Shown here in pieces: positions 38,301-50,300 of a DNA stretch of 64,000 bases. The stretch lies in contig JAHDVF020000068.1 of NCBI GenBank assembly GCA_022606425.2, positions 372,001 through 436,000 on the forward strand, given 5' to 3'. Every line of letters starts with the position of its first letter. Positions within the stretch are counted from its first letter, which is position 1. The notes below the pieces were generated by a model. It did not search any database. It saw only the letters and a program-made list of their open reading frames with translations, and was not told where the DNA came from. The stretch comes from Lepidostoma basale (lineage: Eukaryota > Arthropoda > Insecta > Trichoptera > Lepidostomatidae). A program made the position numbers and the translations under genes.

Positions 38301-41300
38301 AGAGTTCAGTCACTAGTCGGTTATCGGCGTACTTGAGCATTTCGTTGTGTATTTCGTCTGGTCCTGTTGATTTTCGGTTTTTTAGCTTTGCTATGGCTGC
38401 TTTGACTTCAGCTTCGTCAACAGTTTCTGAGTCTGTGATATTTTGAGGTGGTGGTGGTATTTCCTCCGGGTCATTGTATAGGTTCTGGAAGTAATTTTCC
38501 CATTCCTCCGTTGTGATTTTACTCGTTTGTACATATTCGTTTATCGGTTTTTTCCTTTCCCTTAACATTTTCCAGACCTTCTTTTGGGCTCCATACAGAT
38601 CAAACTCCATGTCTTTGGTGAATTTAGTCCAATATTCCTTCTTTATGCGTTTTATATCCGAGTTGATTCTGTTTCTGGTTAACACGTACGCCTGTCTCTC
38701 TTCATCAGATGGTGAACTTCTGTATTTCAGATAGCTTTTTCGTTTTTCTGCTGCTAGCTCTTTGATTTCTTGTGTGAACCAGGGTTTAGTTTTATTATGG
38801 GCATTAGTATTGATCTTTCTTTTCCCCAGTGCTTCCGATGATGCATCATGTATATTTTGTTTTACCTTTCTCCAAGCTGTTTCCACGTCATCTTCTTCAC
38901 TTACATGGTTATTGTTTATTTTTTCAGCAATTCTAGATTTAAATAATATTTTGGTGCTGTCATTTTCCAAGGACTCTATATTGTACTTCTCTACAAAGTT
39001 AGGTTTTCTTCTGTTTATTTTTGGTCTTTCCATTCTGATTTTCCTCCATTGAATTTATTCAAATATAATAAATATGTACTACCGAAACCAATCAACCCTC
39101 GTTCATTTCATCATTATAGAGAGAGACTACTGCATGTTTTATTTCAAAATGTTTTTATCCTAGTGAGCAGTAACCAATCCAGCCGTACAGTGGTAGTAGG
39201 ACCATCGACCCCCTCAATCAACCGAACCTTGGCTACGGCTGCGGCGACGGCCAATCAGCCGCCGGCGCAGAAGTACGTCATCGTCACGCAGAAGTCAGCC
39301 ACCGGGCAGCAGCAGCAGGCGCAGACGCAGCAGATCATGGTCCAGCAGCCCCAGCAGATAATCCTGCAGCAGCCCTCGCAGAACATAACCCAACAGCAGG
39401 TTATCAGCATGACCGGGGGACAACAGGCCACCATAGTGAGAAATCAGCAACAGGTAATTGTACAATTCATTTATATTTTAAAATTCTAACCGTTCTCTCA
39501 TTTTTCAATCACGTTTAAGAATTTTAATGTCACTTTTGACACCATACTAAAAAATGTGTATTAATTGTCATTATAAAACTTTTTCAACTCCATTGTATTG
39601 ATGGTTGATGTATTAGTTTTGTAAAGTTCCATATTAATTTAATAATAGTAAACACGATTGTTTAGTGATTTTACTTGAATTTAATTTATATAAATCGTGA
39701 CAAATTTGTTTCGCCTTGCGAGGGCATTCTCAAACTGTTTTGTAGTTTTTTCAAATCAAATCAAATCAGTTTATTAGCTCAAAAGACATTACAAACAGGA
39801 AAATGTTTAAGGCATCTATTGAGTACAGATAAAATATTATAAAAATACAACATAGTACCAGGAACGCATTAGAGATGGTTCGACTTTAGGAAGACAAGAT
39901 ACTTTCTAAAGTCAAGAGTATTTGTCTCCTGAACACCTTCACTAATATGAAAAACGTCGATCTCCGAGGAGACCGCGTTCAACAGACTAAATGCTCTTCC
40001 GAGAATCTCCTCGCGAGGCGAAACAAATTTGTCACAATTTATATAATTTATTATTATTATTATTTTGTTGAATTGCTCCTTACATCATGACAGCATGAGC
40101 CAAATCGATGTAAAGGGTATTATAGCTATCATAGTGATTCTTGTGACATGTGATAGGGTAACTAATCTATTGCCATTTTATTGTCACGTGAATTCTACAC
40201 CAGACCAAAGACAGTGTGATAATCACACTGCCATCGCCAGAAATTGAACCCGGAATCTTCGGGGTGGCAGTCAATGCATTTACCACTCGGGCACGAAGGT
40301 CGTTATATAAATTAAATCCAAGTAAAACCACTAAACAATCGTGTTTACTATAATTACGAGTAAATTGTTCAACCCCTATAGTACGGCTGGCTACATTAGC
40401 AGTCCAAAAAAATGTGTACATGCTTGAGTACGCACGTAAAAAGTTATACTTCTTTGGCATAACAAAATAAAAATAACTCAATATTTTTATCCCATGTGCC
40501 TATTTTCTACATTACGACACCTGAGAGTAAGAGGGTTCCTTCTTCGATGACCCTACAGCCCATATCGAGCCTTAGCCTCCAGTATTCTTCGCCTCCAACT
40601 CCTCCTGTCCTCCACTTCGACCCTCCAATCTGACACTCTTAACAATCTTGCCCCATCTCTCCCAACTTCATCCTCCCATCACAGCCTTGGTCGTCCAATT
40701 GGTCTTCTACCACCTGGGTGCCACTCCAGCAATCTTTTTAGGGTTGGCGATGACGGCATCCTTTGCACGTGACTGGCCCATCTCAATCTATTCAGTCTGA
40801 CCTGTGTGGAGAGACTGATAGCTTTGTAAATATGAGGGTTTTAACTAACAAAATTTCACATTTGTTTTTTTTTCTTGAAAAGGGTTCTTACTAATCTTAT
40901 CTATACATACAATTTAAAAAAACATGTAACAGTATCATCGTTTTGATGTTACAAAAAGAATCAAGTTCCATCTGATCATTCAAAACACACGACTCACTGA
41001 AGAAGGATTCATTTACACTTAGAACTTAATTATTCCAACTGTCGCCAGAGAAAATTTACACACTTCTCGGTAAAAGAGTTTCATCTGCTTCAGATGGAAC
41101 CCTTTTATTCCAAGATACACACCGGAAACCAGCAAAACTTTGACTTCATTTTTCTCAGCTTTTTACTTTTGACAGTTGGAAACTTCTTACTCTCAGGTGA
41201 CGATTAGTAGAAATGATGATAAAATAATTCAAGAAAGATGTTAAATACAACTAATAAACTTATAATTAAAAAGCAGGCCAAAAAAGTATAACTTCAAACA

Positions 41301-44300
41301 CTGTGATTTGTATAACTAATATTCTAATTATGGTACTAATATATTTGGTACAGGTCTTCTTTTTTCTCAAAATACAGTAAAACCTCGGTATAACGGACCT
41401 CTATTTAACGAAATTCGTATATAACGGACAAAAAATCCGGTCAAATGAAAAAAAATTAAAAACGTCCTGTTAATATTATACATGCTTAAATTCAAGTGTC
41501 GCCGCATGTAAACAATTTTTAGCGGCCATGATAATCACGTCATACGTCTAGCACTAGAATTTGAGACATAATGCCGAGGATGGAAGTGATGATAGTGAAG
41601 AAGAAGAAACAACACTGGCAAAAATGAAGTTATCAGTGGTAAGATCACATCTCGACGATCTAACAACATTTATTGACTATTTGTCAGACGAAGTTCAACT
41701 ATATTATACGCTTTTTTGCAATTTTAGAGAGTTGATTATAAAAAAACAGCAACCTTCAAAAGTGCAAATAAAACTTGATTCCTTTTTCAAAGTAGGATTA
41801 CCGAAAGCAAGCGCATCAATATCAAACAGCAACGTCACGACGAGTGTCCGAAGACAATAAATAGAATTTTGTATTATTTATTTATATCTAAACAGTGCTT
41901 ATATTTTCAAAAATATATATATTTTAAACCTATTTTTATATAACGGACTTTCGGTTTTAACGGACACCCCTCCCCCTAATTCGTCTGTTATATCAAGGTT
42001 TTAGTGTACTCAAAATTATCCACTAAAATGTTCGAAATTACCCCACTAAATTGTTGTTCAGAATTACCCCACTAAAATGTTGTTTGAAATTACCCCACTA
42101 AAATGTTTTTTGAAATTACCCCACTAAATTGTTGTTCAACATTACCCCACTAACTTGTTCGAAATTTCCCTACTAAAATGTTGTTTGAAATTACCCCACT
42201 AAAATGACAGTTCGTTGGTACTATTTTACACTTTTTACGACTAACTTCATTCATGTTTTCACAATTCGAGTGAGTTGGCATGCATGTAATGTGCGGGAGT
42301 TATTTTTCATTGATTGATGATTCAACCTAACCTAATCTAACTTCATTATGTCGCACTTCCTGAGTTTTTGTCTATTTATATTATGATGAATAAAAACGTC
42401 TGTTATCTAAAAGTTTTTTTATATTTTATGGGAATGACTTGTTTCGCCTTGCTAATGCATTATCGTATGTGTGTTAAATATTTAATAATGCCTTAGCAAG
42501 GCGAAGCGGATCATTTTCATAAAATGTAGTAAAACTCTTAGAAAACTTATTATATAGGGTGTTTTTTTTAGAGGTTTGGTTTATTGTTTCTATAGACTGT
42601 CAATTTGACCTTTGACAGTTGATTTGTAGTCTGTATGTTTTGTCATTTCACCATGAATGGACTGACGTCAGAACAGCAATTGCAAATTGTGCGAATTTAT
42701 TTTGAAAATCATGGTTCGGTCCGCCAAACTTATCGTGCACTACGTCCATTTTACGGTCGACATAATCGTCCATCCGAGCAAGTTTTTCGGAAGACCATGG
42801 ATCATTTTCGCACCACGTACACTCTCGTGGATAATACGCATCCACAAAGGCGACAATTGTCGAAAATTGGATATCACGATTGCGCTTCTTTCGGGCTAGC
42901 CGTGGCGCTCATATGCCCGAAATCATATTTAAACAATAATGGCATAAAATTATCTATTAAATATAGCTAACATCATAGACATAAACACTATTTTAATGAA
43001 TATGTATTGTATACCTCTAAAAAAAAACAGCCTATATATGGAGTTTTACATCATCGTTCAAAAAACAATAAATAAAATGTATCATATAATCTTTGAAAAC
43101 GTGAATAATCTAAAATTTCAATGTATTTTTTATTATTAATTGAAAAAATACAATAATGGTGAACTTGTATAAATAAATGTAAATTAGAAATGTAATTATT
43201 TGTGTTGATGGTTTTGGTGTTCCTACAGTAGATGTTATTTTGTATTTTAATTAGTCTAACACAAGTTATCTCCAGGGGGCCGTTGTAAAAACCATTGTGA
43301 ACAGTGGTGTGTCTTCCGCTGGATCGGGAACTAAGCTAGTGGTAGTGAGTATGCCACCGCAATCCCCCACGGTCAGTCAGGTAATGCTGTTGGCATTTTT
43401 ACAACGGGTGTAATGTCAACTCTCTGTGTCGGAACTGAATAAAGCAACGCGAGTGATTTGAACGAGTCGAATAACAAAACCGAGATCATGTTTCAACAAT
43501 GTAAAAATATCTTATATATTCGCTTTCACTTTGTGTTGTTGATTCACATTTGAATGAATAGAATTTCACTTTGTATTTTCACAACACTTTATTTTTATTT
43601 TTTACGGACACGTTTCATTTGTGGCCCAACCTTTAATTGAAACAGAATGATGTTAACGGAGCTAGAAATAAAATAAGTTAGGAACTACAAGTCCTGGTGA
43701 ATAGTATGTATGAGGTATGCATGCGAAATGATCTGATGATGAATGTGAATAAGTCCAAGGTAATGATATTTGAAAAATAAATCTAGTTTAATTTCTAATC
43801 ACTTCTATGCCCCAATCTCACAAAACTTGTACACCAAAGAAGGTTGGGTCACAACTGAAACAAATCTGTAAAAGAAAAACAAATTGTTTTGAAAATCTTT
43901 TTCTTCTTCTTCTTCCTAGAAATCTATCCACTGCTGGGATGTAGGCCTCTTTAAACATACTCCATTTTCCTCTATCCTGCGCAACTCTCATCTATGGTCT
44001 CCCTCCGACTGGGATTATACGAGGTCTGTCCAATAAATTCGCGAACTGATTTTTTTTCAAATTTATCTTCCAACTTAGGGTAGATCAATCTTTTCCCCTT
44101 CAAAATACTCCCCATTTGTATCAATGCACTTGTCTCACCTACGTTTCCATTGTTCAAAACATTCCTGGAAGTCTTCAAGAGTCACGCTGTTCAGCTGCTT
44201 TGTTATTTAACGTTTAATCGTCTACACGTTGTCCCAGTGCCGCCCACGCATGACCATTTTACATTTCGGGAACAAAAAGAAGTCGCCAGGGGCTAAATCT

Positions 44301-47300
44301 GGTGAATAGGGAGGGTGATCAATCACAGAGATTGCATTACGAGTCAGAAACTGGCGGATAATCAGTGATGAATGTGAAGGTGCTTTGTCATGATTTTCTC
44401 AATTTTAAAAGTTCTGTTTAAATCGTGTGCACAGACAATTTTCCACAGGCAATCATGCAAACAGTTCATCGATGATTGGAAAGCATAATAGACCGAACAC
44501 GATCAATGTTTTCATCAACACAGAAAGTCGACGGTCGTTCTGAACTTGCATCGTCTTTGCAGTCATCACGGCTCTCACTAAAACCTTTGATCCACTTTAA
44601 AAAGGCAGTTTTCTTCAGTGTCTTAACTCCAAAAACGGCCCACAACATTTCATAAATTTCCTGATAAGTTTCACCAGAAATTTGACCTGTTGTTTCATAT
44701 CTGTTTGTCGACAAGAATATATAAGGTTCCCACCACCACCCGAGACTGTTATAGGACGCAGCGACGCCCTTTCGTCAGTCTCGCTGCACTATCTAGGCCT
44801 GTTCCTTGTCCATCGGGACTTACGTTAATTTAATTTAGCCTTTTCTTGTCATCAATCAAAAGGGTGACAGACCACATTTAATCTATTCTTTTAACCTTAT
44901 ATATCTCCCGCGCGGCCTCACATCTCTTTATTATGAAATAAAATCAGAAGTAAATATTATATAAAGCACACCTACAAGAGCATAAAACACACGCCACAAA
45001 AAATTCCCCGTTGGAGCGGTACGTTAACCTCGATGGTTTGGTGATTCACTTAGTGGCTCACCCGCCAACAAAGTAGCCAGTGCTCTTACGCGAATTTGAA
45101 CTGAAGACCATCCGAGCAATGCAGTTTACGTATTGAATGGACAGACCTCTGTCTTCAGTCCATTTTTTTCGGATCGATTCTTTTTTTCCTTTTTCATTGT
45201 CTACACGCCAAGACTCTGGATGCCCATCTCCCTGCTCCCTGTCTAGTGACATGTCCTGCCCGTTTGCACTTCAATTTAGCAATACAAAGTGAAATTCTAT
45301 TGATTCAGCTGTAGAAATGTATAATTTTTACTAAACTTCCAGACCAACAGGTGAAAGACAATGAAACTCCAACTTGAATTGTATAATACAATTATTCCAA
45401 GCCAATTTATTTTATTCTTTTTATTCAATTCAATATATTTTCACAAACTTTTAATTGAACGATCTTGTTTTGTCCGCTCGACTTGCTGATAGTTCCCTCC
45501 GCTGCTAATATTCAGTCACATTAATTTCTTAATTCAATTGGCTCCGTTATTAATATATATATTTTTTTTAATTTTTAATGTGCTTTTTTGCTTCCAAGGT
45601 TTGCGTAATACGTTTTTGTTTAAAATATTCATTTCTTTTAAATAATTTGGTTATTATTTTTGAAATGATTTATCGCAATATTCAATAATGCCGACAACAT
45701 TGTCAATGTTTCACTTTTCTTGTCTCGGTTCTCCTCTGCTGCTTTGATTTAGTTCACTTTCATTATGGCCGTTCACAATGGAGTTCTGGTTCTAACCCTT
45801 ATGTACGGAAGCAAAACGTGGAACTGGCAGAAGAAGGATGAGAGCAGAATAAATGTTGTAAATAGTGGTTCCAGTGGTTCCCAAAGTGGTCCGTATGGAC
45901 CCCAGGGGTCCCTGGGATCTTTCAGAGGGTTTGCTGAAAATTAATATTGATTTGGGGACCCTTAAACAACGTCAGGGGGTCTGCGGTGACCATATTTTTT
46001 TTTAGCTCCTTTGGGAAAATAGAATGTCCGATTTTTTGAATGAGCTAAAAAAAATTGGTCACTGCCGAATTCTACTGGCCGAAAGTCGCTGTTGAGCTAA
46101 AAAAAAGGTCACCAATGAAAAAAATCCATTATAATTTATTACATAACTTCCATAATAATAAAAATGTGTCGCAATTTTTTTAGATGAATTTGCAAAAAAA
46201 AAAAATATTACGAAAGTAGGGGGTCTGCACAAAATTAAAAATCAGCAAGGGGTCCACGGGACAAAAAAGTTTGGGAACCACTGCTTTAGACGTGTGTGTG
46301 GTAGAATGATGTACGACAGAATTTCAAATGCTGATATCAGAAAGGAATGTAGAGCTGAAGAAAGTATTAGGAACAAAATTATGAAAGGATCGCTGCGTTG
46401 GTTCGGACATATGGAACGCACGAATGAATAAAAAATGGTTAAGAAAGTTAACATGTGAATGGATTAGGGGGTCGAAGAAGACCGAGGAAAACATGGCTTG
46501 CCCTGGTTAATCAAATTTTAATGGTCAGCCATGTTAGAAGTCGAAAAAATCAACGTGCGTGTATGACTCACTGTATGAATGTGGAGAAACCTAGAGAGGT
46601 GTGTAAGAATAGAGTAGTGTGGCTGTCCACTCTCTCTGCCTACCCTTTCGGAGAAATTGCGTGATGGTTTATTTGTTTGTTTGTTCATTTTTATTATTTT
46701 TGTCTCTAGCATATATGTGTATTGTATCTAATATTTATTTTGTTTACAAATACTTCACCATTGTTTGTTTTACATTTAAAATACAGTACACTCCCAATTT
46801 TCCGGGGTCAGGTTATCCGGGACTCTTGAGTCGTTGAAAATATATATTTAAAATAAAAATATTTTTCAATAGTACTTATAATGCAAACAAAAACTCAAAT
46901 CTGTCACAGACATGTAGCGTTTAGTTCACAATTACGTCACCGTCAACATACGCTTGTGGCTCTCCCTCTCTCTGGTTTCAATCCTGGGATTGGTTTGCAG
47001 CAATTTCCTCTATTCTTCTCTTCCATTCTTCGCTGCCTTGTGCGGTTGTTTTGAAATGTGCATATGATGATTAGCGCACGTCCACCAACAGGTCCTCCAG
47101 GTACTCTCGGCGTGGGCATCCCCTAGAATTTGTCCCCTCGGTCATACCTTCCATTATGGCATGCTAGAGGCCTTCTTGTCGTATTACATGGCCGAACCAT
47201 CTTGCACACCTTTCGGACAAAGTCCTGAGCAGGTGCCTTCCTCTTTCGATTCTTTGAAGAACCTCCTCATTTGTAATGTGGTCTCTCCAGGAAATTCCTA

Positions 47301-50300
47301 ATAGTCTTCTATAGGACCACATCTCAAAAGCCTCTAGTCTCCGTTCATCTCTTTCACCATGTCTCTGTGGCTCTATAGTTGTGTCATATTGTTTTGAGTT
47401 TGCAATAAAGCACCTGCAGCTTAGTTCATACTCATAAAACATTGTCGTTAATTAAACAATTTTTTAATTAATTGAAATTACAAGGTGATTTCAACGCGTC
47501 TTTTGGATAGTTGACACGCTTTAAACAGGGACACGGTATCTGACAAATTTCTATGAAAGCCAGTCAAAAAGTGTGATGCTGTCAACACGTGCGTCTTACT
47601 AAGCAAGTAGGAATACATAAGCGCATATAGTGCAGTTTTAAATTTCTCTTTGTTTATATTTTTTCATGTTTTCGGATTAACCGGGAAATCGATTATACGA
47701 GATTTTTTTCACTATCCATTCCGGAAAATCGGGAGTGTACTGTATATGTTTTTTTTTGTACTTAAGTAGGATTCATTTTATTTTATTTGTTGCTGCATAA
47801 ATTAGCCATATAAATAACTTGTCTTTGATGTATTTTTTTTAATTATATTTAAATATTTGGTTTAGAAGTATTGTCTATGTTAACTGCCCTACCTTCAGGT
47901 AACTTTCTGAGAAATATGCAAAAATTAATCACATTTTTTATTAATTAAATTTAATTATATATTGATTCCGACGATTATATATTGACTCCGCCAGAGAATG
48001 ATCAAATGCTATGTGTGGTCTGTTGTATTGTACGGGTGTGAAACTTGGACCTTGAAAGTTAACTCAATGAACAGACTGGAAGCATTTGAAATGTGGCTCC
48101 ATCGCCGAATGCTCAGAGTTCCCTGGACAGACATGGTTACCAATACCGAAGTCCTGAGGCGAGCTAGAGTTATCAACTATCAAGGTTCGAAAGATCTCAC
48201 ATCTGGGTCATATACTGCGTGGGGAAAAGTACCATTGTACAAACTGATATTGGAGGAGAAAATTGAGGGATGCCGAGGGCCCGGAAGGAGACAAATATCC
48301 TGGCTGTGAAACGTGAGGGAGTGGATCGGCATCCGAAGTGTGGAGGAGCTGTTCCGAGCGGCGCAGGACACGGATAGGTTCGCCGAGGTGATCGCCAACG
48401 TTGGGGGGACCCGACAGGGCACTTGAAGAAGAAGATATATTGATTATATTTTTTTAAATTACGAAACGTCAAAGACTCGGTCGCACACTTCGCCTGCCCC
48501 TTGTAAAACTATCATACTTGTGAGGACTTGTACTCAATTTTTGTTGACACACGCGCGTATCGTGCATTATTTTTTCTGAAGCGCGTATGTGATACGAGAT
48601 AGCGCAGAATGCTACAGTCAAAATCTGCATATTATGTACGTTCATATGCTTCTTCTTCTTTCGGTGCCGTGTCAGGTCCCCTCGACGTTGGCGATCACTA
48701 CAGCAAAGGCATCTCTGTCCTGTGTCACTTGGAATAGGTTCTGAACTATTGTAATTCCTGTCCACTCTTTAATGTTCTGCAGCCAGGACAGCTGCCTTCT
48801 ACCAACGACGTCCCTCCACTCTACCCATTAATATCAGTCGAAGGAGGTGGTATTTTTCTCCCCTTAGCACATGACCCAAATATGAGACTAATTTTCACAC
48901 TGGAGCTCTCTATTGGCTCTGGCTCTCTGTAGTACGTCTGCATTACTGACCCTATCAGTCCACGGTATACGGAGCATTCCGCAATATATCCACATCTCAA
49001 ACACCTCCAACCAGTTCATTACATTCACTTATAGAGTCCAGGTTTCGCAGTCATATAGTAGAACAGACCATATATAACACTTAATCATTCTTTGTCGGAG
49101 TTTCAAGTTAAGATTAACGTTGCAAAATAATGTTCTCATTTATTTCTCATATGCTTAGGGCGGTTAATATAGACCATGTCAATGGTTCATTATTAATGTC
49201 AATAAATATACAGATTTTCCAAAATACATCATTATTCCAAATGACATACTCATTCCAAATAATTACTTATGAATTATTATTACTCATTTTTACTATTACT
49301 ATTAATTTATTTGAAATTTTATATTATTGTTTAAGATACAATAAATAAATTTTATTGTTAAGACAGCAGAATGTCAGTGAAATTAAATTCAAATATTTAA
49401 TAATAATACGAAGTTTTATTATATTTTATGGAAATGACATGTTTCGTCTTGCTAACATTGCCATAAAATATAATAAAACTTCTAGAAAACAAACGTTTTC
49501 ATTCATATTCAAGTTTTACAACATTGTTCAAGAAACAATACATTGGGTATTTTGGAATGTTCAGTCTGTTTTTTTTTGGTATGAAATTTGCATTTATTTG
49601 AATGGTAAAATAAAAAATACATCAATCAAAATATTATCCATCGTTAGCTACTACTTTTCCCATCTTTCTGGCAATAGATGAATTCTGCGTTGAAAAAACG
49701 CCTCGTCTTTTGAGGCAATACTGCCATCGAACCCAATTCTTGACATCTGCATATGAATATAAGTGCTGTTCTTCTAAGGCATGCGTCATGGATCTGAACG
49801 AGTGGTAGTCAAATGGTGCCACATTCGGTGAATAAAGCGGGTGAATTACCCAACCCACATTCTGTATGTAGTTTTTGACCACTAAAATCGCCAGCTTTGA
49901 AGCGTCTGTGCTATTCTCTGCATGATTTATCCGATGGGGCATGATCGCCATAAACTTCCACAAGCATTTTATGCGCCTCAGCTGCACACGCTTATTCATA
50001 TTAAAACAGAACAGTAGAACTTGCCGAAAATGCTTCTTATTTACTGCGAATGTCAATATGGAGTGATAAAACAACTGAACTGAACTTAATTGACAGATGC
50101 ATAGGCTTAATAAAATAATAATGGCCGCCCGATTTGAAGGTTTGAAGCAACCAGAGCCCTCTGTTGTAAAACAGACCGAACTTTCCGAAACACCCAATAT
50201 ATAAATACAAACTTACTTTATAAAATGTGTTATAAGCGGAGAATTGATATTTTATTTAACCATTTCACAGGCTCCGGTTGCAGTAGTGCCTAAACCCATC

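Larger units (their letters stand above)
39646..40355. mobile_element. MITE family F with long inverted repeats, carrying a LINE tail and a SINE
   Basis: ATAGTAAACACGATTGTTTA and following bases (39647-39698) mirror 40303-40353. An inner pair (GACAAATTTGTTTCGCCTTG CGAGG, 39699 on; CCTCGCGAGGCGAAACAAAT, to 40036) extends the arms. The right arm is split by a SINE between duplicated TTATATAA, and the loop holds a LINE fragment. Confidence 0.85.

Noticed and set aside
39049..39489. 146-codon frame starting at 39049 as a separate glutamine-rich gene
   Set aside because: Only 39164-39453 is coding. It has splice sites and the phase of TAF6 exon 9; the rest is intron and LINE flank.
49118..49348. 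Membrane-protein-like frame of 72 codons
   Set aside because: AT-rich DNA yields Phe/Ile-rich frames by chance; no start context or homology.
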